The notes under the pieces: generated by a model
Database searches by the model: none
The model's input: only the letters and a program-made list of their open reading frames with translations
Told to the model about the DNA's origin: nothing
In this document: in pieces, positions 1-8,534 of the stretch
How the letters are laid out: every line of letters begins with the position of its first letter
Position numbering within the stretch: position 1 is the first letter of the stretch
Program-made: the position numbers and the translations under genes
Origin: Flavimaribacter sp039888615
Lineage (GTDB): Bacteria; Pseudomonadota; Alphaproteobacteria; Rhizobiales; Rhizobiaceae
Assembly (NCBI GenBank): GCA_039888615.1
Contig: JBDQQS010000005.1
Strand: one strand, 5' to 3'
Length of the DNA: 64,000 bases

Positions 1-1
1 C

Positions 2-919
2 GATGCGAACAAGCAGAACTCGACTGCGAAGGAAGAATGGGACCCGTCCTCACTCGATCCGGAAGCCGTACCACGGGCAGTCAAGGAATATCTGGATACG
101 CTGGACGATGCCGCCTTTGGCGCCGCCAGTGATGTCGAACCGAAGTTCACTTCCCACAGTGATCCGGCTTCCCAATGGACCGGCGCACTCAAAGGTCCCG
201 CCTTCTTCGCCTACGCCAACAACTACCTGATCGATACCGACAACGCGATCATCGTCGATGTGGAGGCAAGCAGGGCGATCCGGCAAGCCGAAGTCGGTGC
301 AACCCGAACGATGATCCGGCGGACCCGCGACCGGTTCGGCCTCAACCCGGAGGTCCTTGCCGCCGACCAGGCCTATGGGTCAGCTGGGAACCTCAACTGG
401 CTGCTGCATGAAGAAGGCATTCAGCCGCACATTCCCGTTTTCGATAAATCGAAACGCATGGATGGTTCTTTCCCGAACACCGCTTTCGTCTTCAACCATG
501 AGGCCAACGAATATGTCTGTCCCGGCGGCAAACGGCTGAAGAAGTACTGGCGCAAGATGACAAAGCCCCGATCCGGGATCAGCAAGGATGGTTTCATCCG
601 CTACTATGCCCGAAAGGGCGATTGTTCATCCTGTGCGCTCAAGGCCCGATGCACACCGAACCAACCAGCCCGGAAGATCGCCCGACATATCTACGAGGAG
701 GCACGGGATCTTGCACGCGAGATCGCAACCACCGATGCCTATGTCGATGCCCAGCGACGGCGAAAGAAGGTGGAGATGCTGTTCGCCCATCTTAAACGCA
801 TCCTCAAACTCGACCGCTTGCGTCTTCGGGGACCCAACGGAGCGAAAGACGAATTCCACCTCGCCGCAACAGCCCAAAATCTTCGCAAGCTCGCAAAGCT
901 GATCCCGCAGCCAGCGTGA
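2..919 (+). CDS. IS1182-type transposase, C-terminal part (5' end outside window)
   Basis: The reading frame is open from the left edge to the TGA at 917-919 (305 residues visible), so the internal ATG at 260 is not the true start. The family is a DDE transposase (IS1182/transposase DDE type). Acidic catalytic candidates are the Asp of SDPASQWTG, the Asp of AADQAYGS and the Glu of RKKVEMLFAHLK, in the order expected for DDE enzymes. A Cys-rich insertion (CSSCALKARC) between the second Asp and the Glu is typical of this family. No terminal inverted repeat could be recognised downstream, so the right end of the element is undefined. Family assignment is firm; activity cannot be judged without the left part. 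Confidence 0.88.
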   Translation, partial: DANKQNSTAKEEWDPSSLDPEAVPRAVKEYLDTLDDAAFGAASDVEPKFTSHSDPASQWTGALKGPAFFAYANNYLIDTDNAIIVDVEASRAIRQAEVGATRTMIRRTRDRFGLNPEVLAADQAYGSAGNLNWLLHEEGIQPHIPVFDKSKRMDGSFPNTAFVFNHEANEYVCPGGKRLKKYWRKMTKPRSGISKDGFIRYYARKGDCSSCALKARCTPNQPARKIARHIYEEARDLAREIATTDAYVDAQRRRKKVEMLFAHLKRILKLDRLRLRGPNGAKDEFHLAATAQNLRKLAKLIPQPA

Positions 920-1213
920 CAACCGAACCCGATGCTGTTCGGCAAGCCACCAGAAGCTAAATCAACTAAGCCTTTTTTATCAAAATCTGCTCATTGCTGC
1001 CGATAGCGAAGACGACTGAGGAGTCCGAGTCGGGTCATTTTGCTCCGTTTCGCGGATCAAATCCTGCTCTGAATCCGACTGGTGTAGATGTCCGGTTTCG
1101 GTATATGTGCGGAAACCTATCGACGGCGGAATTTGAGGGCGCAAAGCCGCACTAGACCGAACATAGCGGCAGTCGAATAGAGCACGGCCCCATCGAAACG
1201 TAACCGCACAAAA
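920..1213. other. Gene-free spacer between transposase and recombinase
   Basis: About 290 bp with no supportable gene. A minus-strand frame at 1117-1302 has no recognisable features and overlaps the recombinase tail. The right end of the IS1182-type element should lie here, but no inverted repeat could be paired because the left end is outside the window. Confidence 0.5.
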
Positions 1214-1249
1214 TCAGATTCCGGTATGCTCTGCCAACTCAAGGGCATC

Positions 1250-1846
1250 CTAGATGTCCACGCCAAGGTATCGGACCGTGTTTTCGATTTTGCTGTGGCC
1301 AAGCAGAATCTGGATCGCTCTGAGATTACCCGTCGCCTTGTAGATCATCGCCGCCTTGGTCCGACGTAGCGAATGAGTGCCATAGTCTTCTCGTCGCAGA
1401 CCGATTGCGGTCACCCACTCATCGACCAGTCGTACATGTTGCCGAGTGCTCAGGTGGCTGGCGGGATCGACGCGGCTGGGGAAAGCGTAGTCATCAATCG
1501 CACCACCTCTTCGCTCCAGCCAGGCGGGCAAACTCGCTCTCACGTCAGCCGTGATCTCGAACTGAACTGGGCGACCGGTTTTCCGCTGGACCACCATTGC
1601 GCGGGTCCGGATCAACTGTCCCGAAACAAGCGTGCCGGTCTTGATCTTGACGAGATCGCAGCCCTGAAGCTTGCTATCGATGGCGAGGTCAAATAGAGCG
1701 CGATCACGCATTCTCTCCTCGCGATCAAGAAAGAAGCGGATCGCCCAGATCTGGCGCTGTTTCAGGGGTTTCTTGACACCGACCATCCGTCCCGCGTTCC
1801 ATGCAGGCCTGCCGACCGCGGCAGGAGCGTATTGTGCTATACCCAT
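1250..1846 (-). pseudogene. Tyrosine recombinase/phage-type integrase, probably inactive
   Basis: A 198-residue tyrosine recombinase catalytic domain similar to those frequent on rhizobial replicons. The start at 1846 is chosen for a GAAGGAG site seven bases upstream; longer starts to 1960 lack one. Visible active-site elements are the HSLRR box (H158, R161), LLGHSK (H184) and the nucleophile Y193 in VRYLG. At the first catalytic Arg position, motif KLxGCDLV, residue 61 is Gln (codon CAG, one change from CGG). The frame ends at a TAG (1250-1252), but the same frame continues past it with DALELAEHTGI to a TGA at 1214-1216, which matches the usual family C-terminus. The TAG is therefore probably a nonsense mutation removing the last 12 residues. 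Loss of the catalytic Arg argues that the protein is inactive. Confidence 0.72.
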
Positions 1847-2125
1847 TTCCATACTCCTTCGGCCACTATTGGCGATCAGAAGATTAGGCCAGCATATTGA
1901 ACCAACTGGGGCCGAAAGCTGACGAGCTGCTATTTGACAGACGAAATGGAAACCGGGCATTCAAGCGTTGAAGGCGGGACTTCGCTTCCTGTCGATTGCT
2001 GTCTCTCAACCGGAGTGTCGCGAATGACGGAATCGTCCCTGTGGTCGAATGGCGGCTGAAGCGTGCTGTTGAGACTCGGCTGCTACGATCAGGCTGTCTT
2101 GATAGCTTTCCATTGCCCGCGAAAC

Positions 2126-3136
2126 TCAGGCTTGCATAGGCGCCAGAGCCTGCCATTTCCGTCTGTAGGCCGAAGCGGAGAGGCCGACGCGTTTGCGGAA
2201 GGCCGAGCGGAAGCTTGAAGGCTCTGAGTATCCGACCTCTGCGGAGACTTCGTCGATAGGTATGGCGGTGGTTTCAAGAAGCTGCTTGGCTTCCTCGATA
2301 CGCAGTGTCTGGATGTAGTCACCAGGCGCATGGCCCGTCACCTTCTTGAAGCGGCGATGGAATCCGCGCTCGGTCATGCCGCTCCGTTCGGCCATGGCCG
2401 CGACGGGGCTGGGCGTGTGGTAATGCTGCGCCGCCCAGATCTGTGCATCGGAGATCAACTGGTCTTCGCGCTGGCGACCGGAGGTTAGCGATGCATAGGT
2501 CAATTGTCCGTCGAGATGCGGGTCGATCAGATAGATCTTGGCGATCCGGCGGGCTTCGTCGGCGCCGGCGAAACGTCCGATCAGATAGAGCATGAGGTCT
2601 GCCCAGGCCGAGGCGCCGCCGGCCGTAACGACGCGGTGTCCTTCCCCTGCGGGAACGAGGATACGATCCCGGCAGACCTTCACTTCGGGGAATTCCCGAG
2701 ACAGCATATCGGCGAAACCCCAATGGGTCGTTGCCTCCTTCCCATCGAGCAGGCCGGCCGAACCGAGCAGTACCGCACCGGAACAGACGGAAGCAACGAT
2801 GGCACCTCTTGCGTGGGCCTTCCGAAGCCACTCCGCGATAGGCTTCAGTTCTTCGTCCAACCCCGCACTCGGATCGAAATGAAGGTCGGGCACAATGATA
2901 ATGTCTGGTTCCGGGGCCTCGGAAAACATCGCATCAGGCGTGATCTTGCGCCCGTTGACGTCCCAATACGGGGCGCCGTCGGCTGTTCTTAGGCTTACGT
3001 TGAAGACCGGGACCTGCATCGGAAGCCCGTGCAGCATTTCCCAGTCGCGACCGACCGACGCCAGCACATCCAGGATTGAAAACAGCACCGACGTGCCAGC
3101 AAGGCGTGATCCGATAACGGTCGTATTGACGCTCAT
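2126..3136 (-). CDS. GlxA-family transcriptional regulator (DJ-1/PfpI + AraC HTH)
   Basis: Two-domain regulator. The N-terminal half is a DJ-1/PfpI-like (class I glutamine amidotransferase-like) domain with the VASVCSGAVLLG elbow, where the nucleophile-type Cys sits; the C-terminal ~100 residues carry two AraC/XylS helix-turn-helix motifs (PVAAMAERSGMTERGFHRRF and the region ending RKRVGLSASAYR). The start at 3136 has AGAAGG five bases upstream; an in-frame ATG at 3154 has none. GlxA-type proteins are DNA-binding regulators whose PfpI domain is thought to sense small molecules rather than catalyse. It is transcribed divergently from the methyltransferase at 3279, which is the likeliest target along with the genes behind it (inference). 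Confidence 0.9.
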   Translation of the reverse strand: MSVNTTVIGSRLAGTSVLFSILDVLASVGRDWEMLHGLPMQVPVFNVSLRTADGAPYWDVNGRKITPDAMFSEAPEPDIIIVPDLHFDPSAGLDEELKPIAEWLRKAHARGAIVASVCSGAVLLGSAGLLDGKEATTHWGFADMLSREFPEVKVCRDRILVPAGEGHRVVTAGGASAWADLMLYLIGRFAGADEARRIAKIYLIDPHLDGQLTYASLTSGRQREDQLISDAQIWAAQHYHTPSPVAAMAERSGMTERGFHRRFKKVTGHAPGDYIQTLRIEEAKQLLETTAIPIDEVSAEVGYSEPSSFRSAFRKRVGLSASAYRRKWQALAPMQA

Positions 3137-3278
3137 AATGGCCTTCTTTGACATATTGCAGTCCGATAATCACCGTTTTGTTCTAGATTACTTCTAGCGT
3201 GACTCGCAGGCAAGGTCCATAGCCCTGCTCATGACATTGGCCATCCGAAGCCGTTCAATTGTGAGAAAGGACGAGACA
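3137..3278. promoter_or_regulatory. Divergent promoter region, GlxA regulator / methyltransferase
   Basis: This 142-bp spacer separates two divergent genes and must contain both promoters. A direct repeat TTCTAG occurs twice, around 3180-3197, and is a possible regulator contact. No confident -10/-35 pair was assigned. Confidence 0.4.
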
Positions 3279-4361
3279 ATGACCATCCAAGATCAGACCG
3301 CCTCCTTCGACGACGTAAAGGCGGACACCTTCGCCGAGCGTTTCGGCGGCACGCTGAACGAGGCCGCACTGGCCGTCATGACATCGCTCGGCCACCGCGC
3401 CGGTCTCCTCGATGCCCTGGCGGCAAATCCCGGCCTCGATTCCATATCGCTGGCCGGGAAGGCGGGCGTGAACGAGCGCTACCTGCGTGAATGGCTGGGC
3501 GTCATGGTTACCTCCGGCGTCGTGGACTACGACCCTGCCGCTCGAAGCTACACGCTCCCGCCGGAGCACGCGGCCTTCCTGACTCGCGCGGCGAGCCCGA
3601 ACAACATGGCGGTCACGACGCAGTTCATCTGCCTTGCGGCCCGCATCGAGGACGCGCTGCTGGAGCGGTTCCGCAGCGGCGAGGGGCTCTGCTACCACCA
3701 TTTCGACCGCTTTCACGAGGTCATGGCCGAGGACAGCGCACAGCTTATTGTCGCCAATCTGACGAGCGCGATCCTGCCGGTCGTGCCCGGCCTGATCGAG
3801 CGCCTTGAGAGCGGGATCGACGTGGCGGATTTCGGATGCGGCGCCGGGCGGGCGATGCTCGCATTGGCGAGGGCGTTCCCGAACAGTCGTTTCCATGGAT
3901 TCGATCTGTGCGAGGATGCCTTTGCGGACACGATCGCCGAGGCGAAATCTGAAGGCATCCAAAACCTCGGTTTCGAAGCGAGCGATCTGTCGTGTGCCGA
4001 ATCGGTCGGCAAGTTCGATTTGGTGACGGCATTCGACGCCGTTCACGACCAGGCTGATCCCAAGGGATTCCTGAGTTTGATCCGTCGATCGCTCCGGTCG
4101 GGCGGCGTGTTCCTGATGCAGGACATTGGCGGGTCGCGAGACCTAGAAAAGAACACTGCCAACCCGTTCGCGCCGCTCCTCTTCACGATCTCCAGCATGC
4201 ACTGCACGCCGATCTCCATCGGTCAGGGCGGTCCGGGCCTGGGCGCGATGTGGGGCGTGGAAACGGCCGAGGAATACCTGGCGGAAACCGGTTTCGCCTC
4301 GGCCGAGACGCACCGACTGCCGCACGATCCATTCAACGCCTACTTCGTCGCCCGCGTCTGA
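3279..4361 (+). CDS. Class I SAM-dependent methyltransferase with N-terminal winged-helix
   Basis: A 360-residue protein. The N-terminal ~100 residues (LAGKAGVNERYLREWL) resemble the winged-helix dimerisation domain of Rv2258c-like methyltransferases, and the Rossmann part begins with the SAM-binding motif VADFGCGAGRAML near residue 185, followed by the acidic-loop segment FHGFDLCEDA. The ATG at 3279 is preceded by GAGAAAGGA; the frame is open upstream to 3231 but without a better site. It probably transfers a methyl group to a small molecule; the acceptor is not predictable. It lies divergent from the GlxA-type regulator and upstream of a flavin monooxygenase-like gene, suggesting a small-molecule modification unit. 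Confidence 0.85.
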   Translation: MTIQDQTASFDDVKADTFAERFGGTLNEAALAVMTSLGHRAGLLDALAANPGLDSISLAGKAGVNERYLREWLGVMVTSGVVDYDPAARSYTLPPEHAAFLTRAASPNNMAVTTQFICLAARIEDALLERFRSGEGLCYHHFDRFHEVMAEDSAQLIVANLTSAILPVVPGLIERLESGIDVADFGCGAGRAMLALARAFPNSRFHGFDLCEDAFADTIAEAKSEGIQNLGFEASDLSCAESVGKFDLVTAFDAVHDQADPKGFLSLIRRSLRSGGVFLMQDIGGSRDLEKNTANPFAPLLFTISSMHCTPISIGQGGPGLGAMWGVETAEEYLAETGFASAETHRLPHDPFNAYFVARV

Positions 4362-4386
4362 GCGGGCTCCGACAAGGACATACGAC

Positions 4387-4602
4387 ATGACAGTGACTTC
4401 TATAGATGCCGGCGCTTGACGCCGGACGTCGCCGAGCATCGTAAACGCGATTTTGCGTTGGTCGGCTCAAGCAAGCGAACGGCGGCGGATGCGCAAGGAG
4501 ATGAGAGAGCTTTCCCGTCTCTCGTCTCGCCTGCTGCGCGACGTCGGGTTGGAGCAATACGCCGCCCCGCGTGAGACCACCATTCAGAATCCCTGGCAAT
4601 AA
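4387..4602 (+). pseudogene. DUF1127 small protein with in-frame stop
   Basis: The frame reads MTVTSIDAGA, then a TGA (4417-4419), then continues without interruption to the TAA at 4600-4602. The downstream part contains the DUF1127 signature (RKEMRELSRLSSRLLRDVGL) and ends in NPWQ. If the TGA were a sense codon (CGA would be one change) the product would be about 71 residues, the normal DUF1127 length, with AAGGA upstream of the ATG at 4387. Alternatively only a 37-residue protein is made from the ATG at 4489, which has no clear ribosome site. DUF1127 proteins in Alphaproteobacteria are small Arg-rich proteins, several linked to RNA turnover and phosphate or stress physiology. Confidence 0.55.
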
Positions 4603-4620
4603 ACCTCGAAAGGAATGACA

Positions 4621-5844
4621 ATGAACGGAATTGTACGCGGCAGCACGGTCGTGATTGGCGCGGGGCTTTCGGGTCTCGCAACAGCGCGCGCGCTAACCGA
4701 GCGCGGCTTCACCGTCACGGTGCTCGAAGCACAAGACCGTGTGGCTGAACCCTGGCGGAAGCGCCACCCGGCGCTTCGCCTGAACATCCATCGGAAGTTC
4801 GCCGGCCTTCCCGGACAGGCCGCGCCGAAATCGGACGGCACGTATCTCAAGCGTGACACGGTGGTCACGCATCTGGAACGCTATGTGGACCGGCTCGACG
4901 CGCCGATCCGCTTCGGCAGCCCGGTGACGGGCATCGAACAGATCCCGGGCGGGTGGCGCGTGGTCACAGAGGCTTCCGTGCACGACGCGGAGAATGTTGT
5001 CGTCGCGACCGGGCGGGAGAGCATTCCACATATCCCAGACTGGCCCGGGCGCGACCGATATCGCGCCGAGTTGCTGCATGTGGCCGATCTCGGCGACGTG
5101 TCCCGCTTCGACGGCAAGCGCGTGTTGGTCGTCGGCGCGGGCAATTCCGGCACGGATGCGTTGAACCATCTTGCCCGGCACAAACCCGCCGAGGTCATGG
5201 TGTCGGTCCGTTACGGCCCCGCGGTCGTGCCGAAGACCATCTTTGGTTATCCGCTCCACGGATTGGCGCGTGTCTTCGCGGCACTGCCCAACGCCATGCT
5301 GGATCCCGCCTTCAAGCTGACCGAACGGCTCTTCCTCGGCAATCTCCGGCGGTATGGGCTGAACAGTCACCCCGCTGGCGGAAGCACCCGGCTCTTGCGA
5401 GACGGTGTGACCTTCGCGATCGACGACGGTTTCGTTGCAGCGTTGAAGTCCGGGCGGTTCCGGATGGTGCCGCGCGTGGCGGAGCTGTCCGACGATGCGG
5501 TGACGCTTGCCGATGGTTCGGTCTGCCGGCCGGATGTCGTGATTGCGGCGACCGGGTATCGCTCTGGCCTCGAACCACTTCTCGGACACCTCGATGTACT
5601 CGACGAGAACGGCCGCCCGCTCCATCCCATGGGCGAGCACGATCCGAAGCGGCCGGGGCTCTGGTTTGCCGGTTTCAAGCCGATCTACACCGGCTTCTTC
5701 GACGCCGCCGGCATTGCCGCCGAGCGGATCGCAACCGGTGTTGCCACCGGCGCAGGCCGCTTCGCTGCGCCCGAAACACTCGGCATGCCCCAATCGGGTG
5801 ACGTCCGTCTGCGCACCGTATCCGCGGACGCATCTCCATCCTGA
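4621..5844 (+). CDS. FAD/NAD(P)-dependent monooxygenase-like oxidoreductase
   Basis: A 407-residue two-dinucleotide-binding-domain flavoprotein. The FAD motif GAGLSGLATARAL is at about residues 9-21, the second Rossmann motif VLVVGAGNSGTDAL near 165-178, and the C-terminal ATGYRSGLE motif typical of class B flavin monooxygenases near 310. This layout matches YUCCA/FMO-like and Baeyer-Villiger-like enzymes, which use NADPH and O2 to oxygenate small substrates. The start at 4621 has AAAGGA six bases upstream; the ATG at 4615 sits directly on that site and is less likely. It lies between the DUF1127 gene and the secreted barrel gene. Substrate unknown. Confidence 0.82.
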   Translation: MNGIVRGSTVVIGAGLSGLATARALTERGFTVTVLEAQDRVAEPWRKRHPALRLNIHRKFAGLPGQAAPKSDGTYLKRDTVVTHLERYVDRLDAPIRFGSPVTGIEQIPGGWRVVTEASVHDAENVVVATGRESIPHIPDWPGRDRYRAELLHVADLGDVSRFDGKRVLVVGAGNSGTDALNHLARHKPAEVMVSVRYGPAVVPKTIFGYPLHGLARVFAALPNAMLDPAFKLTERLFLGNLRRYGLNSHPAGGSTRLLRDGVTFAIDDGFVAALKSGRFRMVPRVAELSDDAVTLADGSVCRPDVVIAATGYRSGLEPLLGHLDVLDENGRPLHPMGEHDPKRPGLWFAGFKPIYTGFFDAAGIAAERIATGVATGAGRFAAPETLGMPQSGDVRLRTVSADASPS

Positions 5845-5875
5845 AACTCATGAAACTCTTGAAAGGACCAATCGA

Positions 5876-6504
5876 ATGAAATACACGACCCTTGTTCTCG
5901 CCGCCGCCATTGCGGTCATGCCCGTTGCGGGAAACGCCGGAGAGCCGCTTGCGGCCTTCGACGTAGCTGAAGATATGTCCCGCTTCGTCTTCTCGGCGGC
6001 GCCGGTCTTCGACGACGGTATGCCGGCCTATGGTAACGCCTTCATCACCCAGGGCTATCTCTACCCGACGGGCACGCTCGATGGCGGTGTCAAAGGCACC
6101 CTGCCCAATGCGATCCGGCGTTTCCGGACCTCGTCATCGGCGAATGGACCTGTGACAGGTACTTCGTGGGCGACGGCATGCGTACCGAAACGGGCGCCCT
6201 CGTGATGACTCGTCAGGTCTACCGTTTCAACGACGGCGGCTTGCTGATCAGCCATGGCCCGGAACTTGTCGATGCCGGTGTGACCGTTAAGCGGGCCGTC
6301 ACCGGGGGAACCGGCGATTATGCCGATGCCCCCGCCGAGATCAGTCAAGTGCTGCTCGGAATGAGTGACGGTTTTGGCGTGCGGCTTCAGGTCCAACTGG
6401 GCCGTTGGTCGCAGGAAGCTGACGGCGAAGAGGATCGCACGGAATGGGACTCCGGCGCGCCCATTGGACCCGTTCCGACCTTTGGCACGCGTAAGGAGGG
6501 CTGA
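5876..6504 (+). pseudogene. Secreted dirigent/allene-oxide-cyclase-like barrel protein, frameshifted
   Basis: Frame 1 starts at ATG 5876 with a signal peptide (MKYTTLVLAAAIAVMPVAGNA) and reads to TLPN at about 6109. The sensible sequence then continues one frame over, DPAFPDLVIGEWTCDRYFVGDG, to the TGA at 6502-6504. Restoring a single G near 6110 (AATG-CGAT to AATGGCGAT) joins both halves into a protein of about 209 residues. The motif TGGTGDYADA resembles that of the lipocalin-like barrel of dirigent and allene-oxide-cyclase-like proteins. Unedited, the first frame runs to 6205 with unrelated sequence. It is either a genuine one-base deletion or a sequencing error. Product function unknown; likely periplasmic or secreted. 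Confidence 0.65.
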
Positions 6505-6723
6505 GGCGAGCCCAGGCACAGCACGAGGGCGCGGAATGCGATCTCTGCGCCCTTGTGCACGGGGGGAAGTCCAAGCGGGACCCCGCGTCACCTGTTCCAT
6601 GAGACCAAATTCTCAAATCGGATGCGGAGGCCGGCGAGTACTGATGGAGTGGATGCCCCCTCCCGACGGCATCGCAATGTGCCAAAGTGATGTTTGCAAC
6701 GTCGCTGGAAGGAGAGAGCATCC

Positions 6724-7310
6724 ATGAACGAAGTTAGCATTGTTGGCGTGGACCTTGCAAAGCGGGTCTTTCAGCTCCACGGGGCGCGGGCAGACGGCAC
6801 CGTTGCGTTTCGCAAGAAGGTAACCCGCGGACAGGTCCTGCAGGTTTTGGCCGGTTTGCCTGATTGCCTTGTGGCAATGGAAGCTTGCGCCACGGCCCAT
6901 TTCTGGGCGCGAGAAATCGGAAAGCTCGGACACAGCGTTCGGCTTATCCCACCTGTCTACGTCAAGCCGTTCGTCAAAAGGCAGAAAAACGATGCGGCCG
7001 ATGCTGAAGCGATCGCAGAAGCGGCCAGCCGACCGACCATGCGCTTTGTCGAGCCCAAGAGCGAGAGACAACAAGCCCGTGCAATGGTTTTTCGAACGCG
7101 GGACCTGTTGGTGCGCCAGAGAACGCAATTGACCAATGCCCTTCGTGCACATTTGGCTGAGCATGGTATTGTTGCGCCGCAGGGCATAACCAATGTCGCC
7201 GCACTTGGTGCGCACATCGAGGAGGCCGATTCAGACCTCGACTTGATGGTGGTGGAGACGGCACGGCTTTACCTTGACCAGATCGAGGTGCTTTCCGAAA
7301 AGATTGATGT
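6724..7310 (+). pseudogene. IS110-family transposase, N-terminal fragment
   Basis: The ATG at 6724 follows GGAGAGAG. The ~195 good residues match the N-terminal DEDD (RuvC-like) domain of IS110 transposases: IVGVDLAKRVFQLHG holds the first Asp, VAMEACATAHFWAR the Glu, and KNDAADAEAIAEA the following Asp pair. IS110 proteins are usually 310-400 residues, with a C-terminal Transposase_20 domain carrying the serine nucleophile; that half is absent. Similarity stops around 7308 (SEKID), where the DNA becomes an oppositely oriented integrase fragment; the open frame runs on to 7389 with unrelated sequence. A deletion or recombination joined the two. Confidence 0.82.
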
Positions 7311-7800
7311 TTCGGCGTCTAAGCAGGTGACTGATGAGGAAGGCATTGCCGCCGGCTTGAGAAGCGAAAGTACCGACAGTATGTCGTAGATCGTGCAGCC
7401 GAACGTCTTCGAGCTTGGCATGGTATCTCACCTTTTGCCACGTCGACTCCAACACCTCCCTGGAGAGGTGCCTTTGCGGATCGCTCTCTCGCGGTAGCAG
7501 CCATTCCGATCCAAGTGTCTTCGGTAGCTCAGCAATTATCGAAAGCGCGGCCGTATTTACAGGATGTGCTCTTCTTCCACCTCCTTTACGGGACGGCAGT
7601 GCAATCGTACCTGCCTGCAAATCGATGTGCTCCCACATCAAAGAAATGATTTCGGTGAGCCTGGCGCCTGTTAGGAGGAGAAGGCGTATTGCTGCGATTG
7701 CTGCATGGTTGCCCGGGGTCCGTCTTTCATCGATATTCTTTGGTAGGTGCTTTGAGGTCGGCGAACCATGCCTGGCCTCCTCAAAGAAGCTGTCTGCAAG
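7311..7800 (-). pseudogene. Tyrosine integrase internal fragment
   Basis: Reading the minus strand, residues from about NHAAIAAIRLLLLTGAR through LHDLRHTVGTFASQAG match the catalytic domain of phage-type integrases: Arg I in LLTGARLTE and the HDLRH box are present. Sequence after ISHLLRR stops resembling the family, so the His-Trp and Tyr boxes are missing, and the N-terminal arm/core-binding domain is absent upstream. The frame is open from 8037 to 7231, but its outer parts are shadows of the neighbouring genes. It is a remnant, truncated on both sides, with the IS110 fragment at one junction and an NAD-binding gene at the other. Boundaries are accurate only to about 20 bp. Confidence 0.75.
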
Positions 7801-7810
7801 GAAATCTCCG

Positions 7811-8455
7811 ATGAACAAAGAAAACCTGCGTGTCCTGCTGATCGGGTCCACCGGCGTAGTGGGCAAGCATGTCCTGGAACTGGCGCTGGCCGAAAAGTGC
7901 TTTGCTGAAGTTATCGCGCTGACACGCCGGCCCCTGCCAACGCACCCAAATCTGACCAACCCGGTCGTCGATCTCCGCGATTTGCCGTCCGGAACCGACT
8001 GGTTCGCCGTGGACGGTGTGATCTCTGCGCTGGGCACTACCCAGAGGATTGCCGGCTCGCCGGAGGCGTTCCGGGAAGTCGACTATGGGCTGAACATGGC
8101 CATTGCCCGAACGGCGTACGAGGGCGGCGCAAAATGCTTCGCATTGACCTCTTCGCTCGGCGCCGATGCGTCGTCCCGCTCTTTTTATCTTCGCACCAAA
8201 GGGGAGCTTGAGCGCGATCTCCAAAATATCGGCTTTGCGTCCCTGACCTTCGTCCGCCCTGGCCTTCTTGGCGGCGCGCGATCCGAGCGGCGACTGGCCG
8301 AGGAGGCTGGCAAGCTCGCATTGGGTCTGCTCGGGCCTGTCCTCCCGCCGCTATGGCGGATCAGTTGGCCTTGCCGCGTGGGCAGCGCTCTTGTCGCCGC
8401 AATCGCAGAGGGAAAACCCGGGCGCCACATCGTCGAATCTTCGAGGCTTGCCTGA
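7811..8455 (+). CDS. NAD(P)H-binding protein, atypical SDR
   Basis: A 214-residue protein beginning MNKENLRVLLIGSTGVVGKHVLELAL, with a Rossmann glycine-rich motif GSTGVVG near the N-terminus. It resembles the atypical short-chain dehydrogenases of the HTATIP2/CIPAM and NmrA-like groups, with an SSLGAD segment and a YLRTKGELE segment occupying the positions of the SDR Ser and Tyr-x-x-x-Lys residues. Reaction and partner are unknown. The frame is open upstream to 7415 but that part overlaps the integrase remnant, so the ATG at 7811 is preferred. The gene stands immediately after a recombination scar and may have lost or acquired its promoter there. Confidence 0.75.
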   Translation: MNKENLRVLLIGSTGVVGKHVLELALAEKCFAEVIALTRRPLPTHPNLTNPVVDLRDLPSGTDWFAVDGVISALGTTQRIAGSPEAFREVDYGLNMAIARTAYEGGAKCFALTSSLGADASSRSFYLRTKGELERDLQNIGFASLTFVRPGLLGGARSERRLAEEAGKLALGLLGPVLPPLWRISWPCRVGSALVAAIAEGKPGRHIVESSRLA

Positions 8456-8534
8456 TGGGCAATGACATTCAGGTCAGCGGCTGACATTACGGTGATTTTG
8501 TAGCATGACAACTACGCAACTTGCGAGGTCAATA

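Noticed and set aside
1117..1302. Minus-strand 61-codon frame after the recombinase
   Set aside because: Overlaps the recombinase 3' end in another frame and shows no recognisable motif.
4693..5793. Long 366-codon minus-strand frame opposite the flavin monooxygenase-like gene
   Set aside because: It mirrors a clear FAD-enzyme gene and lacks any family pattern; a GC-driven shadow frame.
7231..8037. Apparent intact 268-residue integrase
   Set aside because: Only the central part is integrase-like; both ends are antisense to the IS110 fragment and the NAD-binding gene, and the Tyr box is absent.
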